A stretch of DNA of 64,000 nucleotides from Polyangium fumosum. GTDB taxonomy: Bacteria; Myxococcota_A; Polyangia; Polyangiales; Polyangiaceae. This document shows positions 46,182-54,528 of the stretch, piece by piece. Location of the stretch: the NCBI RefSeq assembly GCF_005144585.1, contig NZ_SSMQ01000068.1, forward strand, positions 1-64,000. Direction: 5' to 3'. The notes beneath the pieces were generated by a model, which was not told the origin of the DNA, searched no databases, and saw nothing but the letters and a program-made list of their open reading frames with translations. The translations under genes and the position numbers were made by a program. Every line of letters starts with the position of its first letter. Position 1 is the stretch's first letter.

Positions 46182-46631
46182 TCAGCGAGGGAATTCGCTC
46201 GAAACCGTGGCGCCTGGGACCTCTTCCGTGATGCCATTCAGCGCGGTGGACGGGTCGCTGCCGTAAGGGCGGGTGAAGGCCTCCAGGCCATGCCCCGAGG
46301 GATCGAAGAAGTACACGCCTCGGCCGCCGTCATTGCGGTTGATCCGGCCCGGCTGCCGGCCATGCGGATCTGCCCAGATGGGAACCTTTTGCTGCACGAG
46401 GCGGGCGAGGATCGCGTCGAACTCTTCCTCGGAGACGAGGAAGGCATAGTGCTGGATCGCGATGTTGCTACCGCCGGTCATGAAATCCAGCGTGACGCCA
46501 TTGGCGGTGACGACAGGCAAGAACGGCCCGAACGGTTTGGCCACCACGAGGCCAAGGATGTCGGCCAGGAAATGAGCAGATTTCTCGCGGTCGCGCGAGA
46601 GAACGATGGTGTGGTTGAGTTGGACGGCCAT
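46182..46631 (-). CDS. VOC-family (glyoxalase/dioxygenase-fold) protein
   Basis: This 149-residue protein has the paired beta-alpha-beta-beta-beta layout of the vicinal oxygen chelate fold: LNHTIVLSRDREKSAHFLADILGL, VTLDFMTGG, QHYAFLVSEEEFDAILARL, GVYFFDPSGHGLEAFTRPYG. Metal ligands are probably H7, H61 and the Glu in LEAF. Members include glyoxalases, dioxygenases and resistance proteins; the substrate is not evident. GGAGG lies 9 nt upstream of the ATG. Confidence 0.85.
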   Translation of the reverse strand: MAVQLNHTIVLSRDREKSAHFLADILGLVVAKPFGPFLPVVTANGVTLDFMTGGSNIAIQHYAFLVSEEEFDAILARLVQQKVPIWADPHGRQPGRINRNDGGRGVYFFDPSGHGLEAFTRPYGSDPSTALNGITEEVPGATVSSEFPR

Positions 46632-46689
46632 GGGTGTTGCCTCCCCTCGGAGGCATCGTGACGCACAAATGGGCCGATTGGCAAGCCGG

Positions 46690-47475
46690 TCAGGGGGTCT
46701 CTGGGGGGGCCGCAGGTGCGGGCGGGGTCGCGTCCGAGGGGAGGTCCTCCGTTTCGGGCAGGCCGGCGCGACGGCGGGCGGTGGGCTTGACGCGGTCGGC
46801 GAGGGCCTGGCGATCGGCGAGGACGAAGAGCAGGGAGGCGAGATCCGCGATGGCGGGATAACGACGGCCCCAGGTCTCGAGCTCGGTGTTTTTCTTGTCG
46901 AGCGTGGCCTGTGCTTCGCGTCTTTCGCGCTCGACGTCGCCGAGGGCGCTTTGCATGGCGTCGGCTGCGGCTTTTAGATCGTCGGCGGTGAGCAGGGGAT
47001 CGATGGTGAGGCCCTTCATCTTGGGTTTTTCGATGAGGGGGCGCGTGCGGAGGAGTTTTTCGACGCTGCCGGCGGTGTGGATGAGGCTTTGGTTGTCGTC
47101 GGGCAGGGCTACGGCGAGGCCGTAGGCGGCGGCGACGGAGACGTCGTAGTTGTTGGTGAAGGCTGTGCGCAGCGCGAAGAGCTGGCCTCGGAGGTCGGCG
47201 ATGGTTTGTTCGCGCCTCTTGCGATAGCCGTCGTCGTCGGCGAGCTCGTTGGTATGGACTTGATCGGCCTCGACGAGGCTCGTGGTGATGCGACCGAGCA
47301 GTTGGCCGAGGGCCGTGACGACGTGACCCATGGTCATGCCGGGGGGCACGCCGTTTGGGAAGAGCAGCGCGTCGAGGGCGGGCGCCACGCTCGGGCCATG
47401 TATCTGGATGGCTGCGACGACCGTGTTGGTGATCGCGACGCGGTCCGCGACCATGCGGGAGACCTTGACTGTCAT
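46690..47475 (-). CDS. Unknown helical protein
   Basis: The 261-residue product starts at ATG 47475 with GGAGGC 7 nt upstream. It is mostly helical, with a coiled-coil-like stretch (DVERERREAQATLDKKNTELETWGRR) and a Pro/Ala-rich tail (SDATPPAPAAPPETP). No signal peptide, membrane segment or enzyme motif is seen, and I do not recognise the family. It lies next to an unusual polypurine spacer and may belong to the same accessory block as the two genes at 47981-49725. Confidence 0.6.
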   Translation of the reverse strand: MTVKVSRMVADRVAITNTVVAAIQIHGPSVAPALDALLFPNGVPPGMTMGHVVTALGQLLGRITTSLVEADQVHTNELADDDGYRKRREQTIADLRGQLFALRTAFTNNYDVSVAAAYGLAVALPDDNQSLIHTAGSVEKLLRTRPLIEKPKMKGLTIDPLLTADDLKAAADAMQSALGDVERERREAQATLDKKNTELETWGRRYPAIADLASLLFVLADRQALADRVKPTARRRAGLPETEDLPSDATPPAPAAPPETP

Positions 47476-47980
47476 GGGGGGAGCCTCCGAGGTGGACGGA
47501 TACGCTACCTTTGTGTCGGGAGGAATCCAAGAAAGAGGGTCGTAAAGATCACGCAAGGAGACGGCGAGGCGGGAGGTTCGTGGTGAAAGAATGTGACCCG
47601 GGGTACGGCGGTGGGTGCGTTGGAGCGGCGATGCGAGGGGGGTGGGGGGCGCGGGGAGGCGAGGTTCAGGCGGGGAAGAGCGCGGGGAGGTGGTGGGGCG
47701 CGAGGTTCGCGGGCGGGGGGACGGGGAAGGGGCGGTGAGGCGAGGGCGGGCGTGGTGAAGAGGGGAGCCGGGCGCGGCGACGAGGGAGGGGGCGTGGGGA
47801 AGAAGGGCCGGCGGCAGGGGACAGGGGGGAGGCGGCGCGTGAAGGGGAGAGCGGGACGTGGGGAAACGTGATGGAGGATGGATGAGCCCATGAAAAAGGA
47901 CGTTCGGCGGCGGCATCTCGGCTGGGCTCAGGTGGGGCGCGGCAGGTCGCTGCGGGGGAATGCCTACGAAGCGACCAGGA
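47476..47980. other. Polypurine, G-run-rich spacer
   Basis: About 300 bp (roughly 47590-47880) of the plus strand is almost pure G/A with some C, with G runs of 4-7 such as GGGGGGTGGGGGGCGCGGGG. Open frames here translate only as Gly/Arg or Pro/Ser/Ala-rich low-complexity sequence and are not credible genes. The strand asymmetry and G runs would favour G-quadruplex or R-loop formation. Confidence 0.6.
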
Positions 47981-49357
47981 TCACAGCGTCCACTGCGTCG
48001 TCGACAGGGCGACCGTTGGAGCGAAAGACCAGGCGAGCAAGCCGCCCCCTTCGGTGTTGGGAGGCGGCGAGGCGAACGTGTGGATGGTGAACGGGAGACC
48101 CACGCGGAGCTGGAGCTTCTCGGCGGCGCGGACGTCGATGAAGCCGCCGATCGTCAACGTCCGCGCCGTCATCGCCCCGTCGTAATACGGCACTGGATCG
48201 TTGCAGCCTGCGTCCTCCAGGCAGCGCTGCATGGCGAACATGCCTCCGAACGCGATGCCGCGCTGGAAGCCGCTCACGTCGATGTCGCCGATGCCGTAGT
48301 TGTGCGCCGTCTCGAGGAGGAAACCGATGCGGCGCTGCGGGGCGTCGATCTTGGGGGTCGCTCGTTTCGCCCCGTACGAGACCGTGGCGCTCACGCGTGA
48401 GCTGCGGCTGGGGAACCAGATCAGCGAACCGGCCCCGCCAAACCCCGCGATCCCGTGCTTTACCGGCTCCGCTGCCGGCTCGCCTTCCTTGGGGCTCACC
48501 TTGGGCCCTTCGATGTACGGGAAGAAGTCGACGCTCCCCTCGACGCGAATGGCCCAGCCGTTGGAGTAGGCTGCCGTCATACGTTCGAGGGCGTAGGCCT
48601 TGTAGATGCATTCGCCCCGCGCTCCCTCCAGTGTTGATCCGGTGGTTTCGTAGAGCTTCTTGGCAGCAGCTTCGGCTTCTTTTATCTGCTGCTCCTTGCC
48701 CGATTGCGGGGTAACCTTCGTGTTTTGCCAGGTGACGTACAGCTCGCGAACGTATCGGTCCACGTCCTTGTTTACAAGGGTCGGGACGGTCATACCCTCG
48801 AGGTTCAATTTCGTCAGCGCGACTCTGAGTTCGTCGGCCGCCTTCCTTACCCTTGTTTCAGCATCGGATGTCAGGGTGTTCTTGCACTTGTCCTTGATCC
48901 TGGCCACCACACTCCCGCCGAGCTGCTTTCGCAGCCGGTCGGTGACCCTGTTGTACCCCGTCGATACGGATACCCCCCAGGGCTTGCCGAAGTCGGACTG
49001 GCCGCGAATTTCGACCCGCGTGTCCGCGACCACCGGAGGCGGCTCGTCCAAGAAGATGAAGGGGGCGAAGACCCCGCGAATGGCAGCGCCTTTCTCGCTC
49101 ACGAGGAGCGACGCCGCGAGGACGTCGAGCGTCGGCGCTGCGACATCCGGCGCGAGGCCCAGCGAGGGAATCGTCGAGACCGGGTCGACGCCTGCCTTGG
49201 TCAGACTGCGCCGGTCGGCGGGTATGCCGAGGAGCACCTCGTCAGGCATCCCCGGGACGATGTCGGGCTCCGGCGCTTCTCCGACATCCGGAGCTTGAGC
49301 GTTCGCAACACCAGTCGAGGCGAGGAGGAGCCCCGCCGCAAAAAGCAGCGCGCGCAT
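47981..49357 (-). CDS. Exported outer-membrane-like protein of unknown function
   Basis: The 458-residue product has a clear signal peptide (to about VANAQA). The middle (about 150-260) is helical and Lys/Glu-rich with two cysteines. The C-terminal 190 residues alternate hydrophobic and polar residues, as in outer-membrane beta-barrels (GWAIRVEGSVDFFPYI, SSRVSATVSYGAKRAT, RVGLPFTIHTFASP). Its ATG overlaps the stop of the upstream small gene by one base (TGATG), so the two are translationally coupled. The middle part is less GC-rich than neighbouring genes. I do not recognise the family. Confidence 0.6.
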   Translation of the reverse strand: MRALLFAAGLLLASTGVANAQAPDVGEAPEPDIVPGMPDEVLLGIPADRRSLTKAGVDPVSTIPSLGLAPDVAAPTLDVLAASLLVSEKGAAIRGVFAPFIFLDEPPPVVADTRVEIRGQSDFGKPWGVSVSTGYNRVTDRLRKQLGGSVVARIKDKCKNTLTSDAETRVRKAADELRVALTKLNLEGMTVPTLVNKDVDRYVRELYVTWQNTKVTPQSGKEQQIKEAEAAAKKLYETTGSTLEGARGECIYKAYALERMTAAYSNGWAIRVEGSVDFFPYIEGPKVSPKEGEPAAEPVKHGIAGFGGAGSLIWFPSRSSRVSATVSYGAKRATPKIDAPQRRIGFLLETAHNYGIGDIDVSGFQRGIAFGGMFAMQRCLEDAGCNDPVPYYDGAMTARTLTIGGFIDVRAAEKLQLRVGLPFTIHTFASPPPNTEGGGLLAWSFAPTVALSTTQWTL

Positions 49358-49725
49358 CAGTCCTTGAGCTCCAGCGGATCGAAGCTGCCTTCCAGCACCG
49401 TGGGCGTCGTGCCCACGATCTTGGTCGCGATGATGCGCCAGCGTTCATCGATATCTTTTGTCTCCGGATCGTTCTTCAGCGCCGAGGAATGGGCATACAA
49501 CGTGAGCTGCGCATTTCCCCCCATCGTCCGCACCCGCACGCGAATGTCCACGAAGCGCGCGACGAGCTCTTCCGGGACCGGAAGCGATCGGGTCTTCGCC
49601 CGGTACTCGCCCACGGATCCTGGTACGTCGCCGAGGTTTGCAGTCGCGCTCTCCACGAAAAATGCAATGTCGCCTTTCGCCTTGATTCCCAAGTGGATCT
49701 GCGGCTTTTCCGATTTGCTGGACAT
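49357..49725 (-). CDS. Small protein of unknown function
   Basis: This 122-residue protein starts at ATG 49725 with AGGAGAG 5 nt upstream. It looks like a compact cytoplasmic beta-rich domain (PQIHLGIKAKGDIAFFVESA, ARFVDIRVRVRTMGGNAQLTLY, ERWRIIATKIVGTTPTVLEG). There is no signal peptide, unlike the exported protein encoded immediately downstream with an overlapping stop/start. A promoter-like region with low GC lies at 49869-49898. No family is recognised. Confidence 0.6.
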   Translation of the reverse strand: MSSKSEKPQIHLGIKAKGDIAFFVESATANLGDVPGSVGEYRAKTRSLPVPEELVARFVDIRVRVRTMGGNAQLTLYAHSSALKNDPETKDIDERWRIIATKIVGTTPTVLEGSFDPLELKD

Positions 49726-49868
49726 GATCCTCTCCTTTTCATGAGGCGGCAGCCATACCCCTCGCCTCAGACCCGCACCGGTCCTCGGTGTCCCATCCAG
49801 AGACAAAAAGCCGCTCAGGATGTGGATGACCCAAAGCGAAGGAAATACGGACTCCGCACAAATAGAAT

Positions 49869-49898
49869 ACGTTACATGAGGCGTGGTCCGGCTTGCAA
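49869..49898 (-). promoter_or_regulatory. Possible sigma-70-like promoter for the 49725 gene
   Basis: Read on the minus strand, TTGCAA (49893-49898) and TAACGT (49869-49874) are separated by 18 nt in an AT-rich patch rare for this window, about 145 nt upstream of the start codon. Sequence match only. Confidence 0.3.
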
Positions 49899-50000
49899 GC
49901 ACAAACTGGTGTTCCTCGACGCGACCCTTGCATACCGATCCGCTATCGAGGTTCTCCTCACATTCCCACCCCGACCAGCGCTCCGCTCCCCGTTCGCCCC

Positions 50001-50105
50001 ATGACCGCCGCGCACGACCTCCTCGACCTTCCCCGGCAGGTCAGCGCTTTCGTCGTCCGCCTCGTCGAGGGCGTCACCCAGCCCGAGGCCCTCCTCGACG
50101 CCTAG
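50001..50105 (+). pseudogene. Remnant resembling BREX-type (PglY/DUF6079) ATPase N-terminus
   Basis: A 34-codon frame encodes MTAAHDLLDLPRQVSAFVVR followed by LVEGVTQPEALLDA and then a stop. From memory, this follows the very N-terminus of large phage-defence ATPases of the PglY/DUF6079 type, which begin with a 'LxxLPxxVxxGDFVxRLxEGVxxPxxTLxDYVVTP' pattern. The stop falls where the DYVVTP segment would begin, and the GD pair is lost. Nothing further of such a gene is visible downstream. It is read as a relic of a lost defence locus; a real micropeptide cannot be excluded. Confidence 0.4.
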
Positions 50106-50163
50106 GCCATCCTTGCCAGAACCATGCGCGTAGACCCACGCAGAACGAGGTAGGGTTTCCCCC

Positions 50164-51657
50164 ATGTCCGGTGCCGAGCTGCCGAGCTCCCTCGAAAAGC
50201 CCAAAGCGCCTCTGCCCACCAACGAAGATCCCCCCGCGGGCGCGCTCGAGCGGGTCGCGGCGCGGTTCACGGCGTGGGCCGAGCGGTGGATCCCCGACGC
50301 GTTCGTGTTCGCGCTCGTGGCCACGTTCCTCGTGGTGATCGCGGCGTGGGTGAGCCTGTCGTCGAAGCAGGGCGCGGCGAGCGCGGCGGCCGAGGTCGCG
50401 GCGATCTGGGGCGGCGGGTTCTGGGAGCTCATCCCGTTCACGTTGCAGATGTCGCTCGTGATCATCACAGGCTACGTCGTCGCGACGACGCGGCCGGTGT
50501 ATCGGCTGATCCGCGCGCTCGCCGCCGTGCCGCGCTCGCCGCGGGTGGCGATCGCGTGGGTGGCGCTGTTCGCCATGCTGTCGTCGTGGTTCAACTGGGG
50601 GTTTTCGCTGATCTTCAGCGCGATGCTCGCGAAGGAGACGGCGCGACGCGTGCGCGGCGTCGATTACCGCGCCGTCGCCGCGAGCGCGTTCCTCGGGCTC
50701 GGGAGCATCTGGGCGCAAGGGCTCAGCGGGAGCGCGGCCCTGCAGATGGCGACGCCGAGCGCGCTGCAACCGGCGACGCGCGCGATCGTGGAGGCCGGTG
50801 GCAAGGTGCCAGGCGGCGTGATCCCGCTGTCCGACACGATCTTCCTGTGGCAGAGCCTCGTGTCCGTCGGGATCGAGATCGTCCTCGTGACGGTGCTCGT
50901 GTACCTGTACGCGCCGTCCGCGGCGCGGGCGCGGAGCGCGGCGGATCTCGGGATCGATATGGGTCGATCTCCGCTCGAAGCGGACCAGCCGCCGCGCAAG
51001 GCGACGCCGGGCGAGTGGCTCGAACATTCGCCCCTCCTGAGCGTGCTCTTCGTGCTTCTTTCGGGCGCGTACCTCGTCGGGTACTTCGCTTCGAGCGGGC
51101 AGGGGCTCAACGCGTTGAACCTCAACACGGTGAACCTGATCTTCCTGACGCTCGGGGTGCTCCTGCACGGGACGCCGGCGCGGCTGATGCGCGCGGTGAA
51201 GGAGGCGACGCCGGGCGTGTGGGGCGTGATCTTGCAGTTTCCGTTCTACGCGGGGATCGCGGCGCTGATCGTCAAGACGCATCTCAACGAGTCGATCGCG
51301 GGCTTTTTCGTGGGGCTCTCGACGCCTCGGACGTACCCGGCGGTCGTGGCGGTGTACTCGGCCGTGCTCGGGGTGTTCGTGCCGAGCGGGGGGTCGAAAT
51401 GGGTGATCGAGGCGCCGTACGTGATGCAGGCGGCGCACGATCTGAAGGTGCATCTCGGCTGGATGGTGGCCGTCTACGATCTCGGCGAGGCGCTGGCGAA
51501 CCTGGTGCAGCCGTTCTGGATGCTGCCCATCCTCGGCCTGTTCGGCCTCAAAGCGCGCGACGTGATGGGCTACACGTTCATCGTATTCCTCGTGCTCTTG
51601 CCCGTCGTGCTTCTGCTCGTGACCGTGCTCGGCGCGACGCTACCGTATCCACTCTGA
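50164..51657 (+). CDS. atoE: AtoE-type short-chain fatty-acid transporter
   Basis: This 497-residue membrane protein has about 12 hydrophobic segments and the AtoE-family features ERWIPDAFVFALVATFLV, FWELIPFTLQMSLVIITGYV, SWFNWGFSLIFSAMLAKE and GVFVPSGGSKWVIEAPYV. The family takes up short-chain fatty acids such as acetoacetate or butyrate. No acetoacetate-degradation genes are adjacent. ATG 50164 begins the family sequence after a short polar N-terminus. Transcription is followed by two tandem terminator-like units. Confidence 0.88.
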   Translation: MSGAELPSSLEKPKAPLPTNEDPPAGALERVAARFTAWAERWIPDAFVFALVATFLVVIAAWVSLSSKQGAASAAAEVAAIWGGGFWELIPFTLQMSLVIITGYVVATTRPVYRLIRALAAVPRSPRVAIAWVALFAMLSSWFNWGFSLIFSAMLAKETARRVRGVDYRAVAASAFLGLGSIWAQGLSGSAALQMATPSALQPATRAIVEAGGKVPGGVIPLSDTIFLWQSLVSVGIEIVLVTVLVYLYAPSAARARSAADLGIDMGRSPLEADQPPRKATPGEWLEHSPLLSVLFVLLSGAYLVGYFASSGQGLNALNLNTVNLIFLTLGVLLHGTPARLMRAVKEATPGVWGVILQFPFYAGIAALIVKTHLNESIAGFFVGLSTPRTYPAVVAVYSAVLGVFVPSGGSKWVIEAPYVMQAAHDLKVHLGWMVAVYDLGEALANLVQPFWMLPILGLFGLKARDVMGYTFIVFLVLLPVVLLLVTVLGATLPYPL

Positions 51658-51830
51658 ACGGCCTTATGCGGCGACGCGCGAATCCGTTCCTCCATGTCGA
51701 CATCCTGCGCCGTGTGACAATGGGCACGTTCTGTGAATGCAGAAGTGATCGCCGTGCATTGCAGAGATGCGATTCGAGGGGGGTAGGGCGCACGTAAGCC
51801 GTGGAAAGATCGAATCGATTCCATTGGCCC

Positions 51831-51901
51831 GCGGGTTGCTCTAGTCCTCTGCGAGCGCCTGCTCCGGTCCCCCCCCACCGTCGAGTAGGCGCTCTTTTTT
51901 G
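51831..51901. terminator. Terminator-like unit 1 of a duplicated element
   Basis: Arms GAGCGCCTGCTC (51853-51864) and GAGTAGGCGCTC (51883-51894) pair with one G-T, followed by six T. A conserved GCGGGTTGCTCTAGTCCTC leads into it. The stem loop has a run of C. It follows the fatty-acid transporter gene. The same 70-bp unit recurs about 220 bp further on, so it may be more than a plain terminator. Confidence 0.65.
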
Positions 51902-52051
51902 TCCATCGCTCGACAATGTGATCAGCATTGCCGATGTGTGGCGGAGGCGAGGTCGTCTCGCACGGATGCAACGCCTTCTTGCAAGGTTGCGATGTTGGAA
52001 GGTCGATCCGGCGTGGATCTTCGCGGAGCAGGGGGCTCCTGAGGTTGGTAC

Positions 52052-52129
52052 GCGGGTTGCTCTAGTCCTCCGCGAGCGCCTGCTCCGGTTCCCCCCCCCC
52101 GCCGTCGAGTAGGCGCTTTTTCTTTTTGT
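52052..52129. terminator. Terminator-like unit 2 of a duplicated element
   Basis: This unit is nearly identical to the one at 51831: leader GCGGGTTGCTCTAGTCCTC, arms 52074-52085 and 52107-52118, then a T-rich tract. It sits just before the stop of the convergent phosphoesterase gene. The 150 bp between the units holds no gene. Confidence 0.65.
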
Positions 52130-52137
52130 TCGTGGGA

Positions 52138-53256
52138 TCAATCGACGCGAACGATGGCCACGTGCTCGATCCTGCCGGGCGGCAGGACGTCGACCGTCAG
52201 GAAATGACGGCCGATGCCATCCATCCGCTCCGGGATCGCGCCGCCGCCGCCCGTGATGTGCGCCGGGATGCCCGCGTTCTCGAAGGCGTAATACGAGTGG
52301 ACGTGCCCGTAAAACGTGAGGTCGACCCCGCCCCGGGCGAGCTGCGCGAGGAGCTTGTCCGCCTCGGCCCGGCTCGCGAACGAGCCATTGCGTGAGCCGA
52401 CCGGATCGATCGGCACGATGTGCATCGTGACGACGTGCAAGCGGTCGCGGCTCCCTTCGAGCCAGCCGTCGAGCCACGTGTAGACGAGCGGATCGAGCGT
52501 GGCGCTCGCCGAGTCGATCATCGAGAAGCGCACGCTCCGGAAATCGAAGGTGTAGTTCCCGCGGCCGAAATACTCGTGGTAGAGGTCGTCCCGCGTGCCG
52601 AGCTCGTGGTTGCCGAGCGTCGCGTAACACGGGAACACGAGCGTCTTCATCTCGCGCTGGAACGTTTCGAGCTGCTCGGGCGTGCCCTGCGCGGTGAGGT
52701 CGCCGCTGATGAGCGCGAAGCGGATGCCAGGCGTCGTGTTCATCTTCGAATAAATGTCCTGGACGTCGCCGATGGCCTCCTGGACGTCGGCGAAGACGGC
52801 AAACCGCCACGGGTCGAGCAAGGCCCGATCGGGCGCGGCGAGCGAGAGCGTGATCTCCTCGTTCGCGGGGAGATCGAGGCGGAAGGTGCGCTCGGTGGGG
52901 AAGGGCGCGGCGACGATTTCGACAGGCAGGGGCGCGCCTGCCTTCGTGGCGGCGACGAGCTCCGCGTCGGGGAGGAGGTTTTCGATGCGAACGTCCCAGG
53001 CGCCCCCCTCGGCGGCGCCCGTGGTCAAACGGAACGAGAGCGTGGGCGCGGAGGCCCAGAGATGAAGCTCGCGCGGGCCGAGGCGGCGAACGGCGGCGAG
53101 GCCCTCGGCGACGTCGACGCGGACGGCGCCCTGCGAGGCGCGGCCGATGTCGAGATCCCGGCGGGCGCGGCCCTCGGCGACATCGAGGCAAGAGGCGAAG
53201 AGCGGCGCGGCGGACGCGACGAGGAGCACGGCGAAAAACGAGGCGATGGGCTTCAC
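52138..53256 (-). CDS. Metallophosphoesterase (calcineurin-like) lipoprotein
   Basis: The 372-residue exported protein has a signal peptide with lipobox-like LFASC. After a beta-rich N-terminal domain (to about 145) comes the calcineurin-like fold: VFADVQE, LISGDLTAQG, ATLGNHELG, VTMHIVP and FYGHVHSYYAF. The first motif is D-x-Q where D-x-H is usual, but the GDL, GNHE and GHVH motifs are intact, so activity is plausible. The start is GTG, overlapping the stop of the upstream outer-membrane-like gene (GTGA). The substrate is unknown. Confidence 0.85.
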   Translation of the reverse strand: MKPIASFFAVLLVASAAPLFASCLDVAEGRARRDLDIGRASQGAVRVDVAEGLAAVRRLGPRELHLWASAPTLSFRLTTGAAEGGAWDVRIENLLPDAELVAATKAGAPLPVEIVAAPFPTERTFRLDLPANEEITLSLAAPDRALLDPWRFAVFADVQEAIGDVQDIYSKMNTTPGIRFALISGDLTAQGTPEQLETFQREMKTLVFPCYATLGNHELGTRDDLYHEYFGRGNYTFDFRSVRFSMIDSASATLDPLVYTWLDGWLEGSRDRLHVVTMHIVPIDPVGSRNGSFASRAEADKLLAQLARGGVDLTFYGHVHSYYAFENAGIPAHITGGGGAIPERMDGIGRHFLTVDVLPPGRIEHVAIVRVD

Positions 53257-54437
53257 GGGTTCCCTCCATACCGAAAAAGGAGCGAGGCGCGGCCGACGAG
53301 CGCCGAGCCGCCCTGCACGTCGAAGAGCGCTCCCCAGCGAGGCGAGAAGAAGAGCCGGGTCTGCGCCCCGAAATGTCCAGCGATGCCGCTGCCGAGGCCA
53401 GGGTTCTTCAGCCCGCCGGCGAAGCCGTCGTGGCGGTGTTCGTAATAGGCCATGGCCTCGCCGCGGGGGTATCCGCTGTGGCCGAGGTACATGCCGAACG
53501 CCATACGTGGGGTGAGGAGATCGTTCGCCTCGACGCCGATGCCGGGGTACCGATGCGCGGCATACGCGAGGCCGAGGCCGAGCTCGGCGAAGGAGCCGCG
53601 CAACGTGGGGCCGATGCGGGCGAGGTCGAGCCGGCCGAGGAGGTTCACCTCGCCCGTCGTCACCGAAAACCCCTCGGTGCCGTAGCTGTGGTTCGTCAGG
53701 GCGACCTCGATGTCGAAGTACGAGCCGTCGCGCGCGCGTTCGCTCGTCGAGGTGCGGGGGCCGAAGAAGCGATACGCGGCGGAGATGCGGGTGCGGGCGT
53801 TCGTGTCGTCGAGCGCGAAGTAGCCGAGGGCCGAGAGGCGGACCGAGCCGGCGCGGAGGTCGGCGCCGGGCGTGAGGAAGGCGTTGTAGGCGAAGTTCGG
53901 GTCATGGACGAACATGACGCCGAGCTGGGTCTCGACCGAGGGCAAAGAGACCGGGGGGCTGCCGGTGCCGCCTTCGGGCGCGAGGACGCCGTAAATGTCG
54001 GCGAGGGCCGAGAGGAAAAAAACCGCGGCGCCGGTGACGGTGCCGAGGATGATCGGGCCGATGAACCTGCGCGTCGCGCCGGTCGCGGCCGCGCCGCCGA
54101 GCCCGGCGACGATGAGCCCCGCCCCGAGGCCCTCGGCGCCGAGGAGCACGAGGCCGGTGCGGGTATGGCCGAGGACGAGGTGCCCCGTGCCATGCACGAG
54201 CGCGCCGGGGACGAAGGAGCCGGCGACGGCGAGGGCTTTGCGGCCGCTGCTTGGAGGCGGATTCGGCGGGGCCTTGGGTTCGCCGGCGGCCTGGGCTTTC
54301 GTGGCGGCCGGCGCGTCGGCGTTCCGCGGGGCCTCGTCGGCAGCGGCAGGGAGCGCGGGAAGGAAGAGGAAGGCGGCGGCTGCGAGGGCCGGTCCGGGTA
54401 TCGAAGGCCGCCTCGAGGAAGCGATGAAGCCTGTCAC
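53253..54437 (-). CDS. Outer-membrane-like protein of unknown function
   Basis: The product of about 394 residues has a signal peptide (to about PAAADE), a Pro/Ala-rich linker, then glycine-rich hydrophobic segments (AVAGSFVPGALVHGTGH, GLGAGLIVAGLGGAAATGA). The C-terminal 250 residues alternate as in a beta-barrel (SVRLSALGYFALDDTNARTR, YFDIEVALTNHSYGTEG), ending RASLLFRYGGNP. It is coupled to the phosphoesterase downstream. The start is GTG at 54437; the frame is open further up but unconvincing. The family is not recognised. Confidence 0.6.
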   Translation of the reverse strand: MTGFIASSRRPSIPGPALAAAAFLFLPALPAAADEAPRNADAPAATKAQAAGEPKAPPNPPPSSGRKALAVAGSFVPGALVHGTGHLVLGHTRTGLVLLGAEGLGAGLIVAGLGGAAATGATRRFIGPIILGTVTGAAVFFLSALADIYGVLAPEGGTGSPPVSLPSVETQLGVMFVHDPNFAYNAFLTPGADLRAGSVRLSALGYFALDDTNARTRISAAYRFFGPRTSTSERARDGSYFDIEVALTNHSYGTEGFSVTTGEVNLLGRLDLARIGPTLRGSFAELGLGLAYAAHRYPGIGVEANDLLTPRMAFGMYLGHSGYPRGEAMAYYEHRHDGFAGGLKNPGLGSGIAGHFGAQTRLFFSPRWGALFDVQGGSALVGRASLLFRYGGNP

Positions 54438-54465
54438 GATCGCAGAGCTTAGCTGAAATTCGAGC

Positions 54466-54495
54466 TTGTCTTTCCAGCCTGAACGGCTGTTTAAT
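54466..54495 (+). promoter_or_regulatory. Possible sigma-70-like promoter for the collagen-like pair
   Basis: TTGTCT (54466-54471) and TTTAAT (54490-54495) are separated by 18 nt, 34 nt upstream of the lipoprotein start in the divergent spacer. Sequence match only. Confidence 0.4.
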
Positions 54496-54528
54496 GCTCT
54501 TCGGAGGCGTACCACCGCGAGGCCATCC

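Noticed and set aside
47593-47871. Gly/Arg-rich 92-codon frame in the polypurine spacer
   Set aside because: Pure product of base composition; no ribosome binding site, no domain.
51570-51971. Minus-strand frames with repeated KSAYST...GGDRSRRS peptide
   Set aside because: Translation of the duplicated terminator-like unit, not a protein gene.
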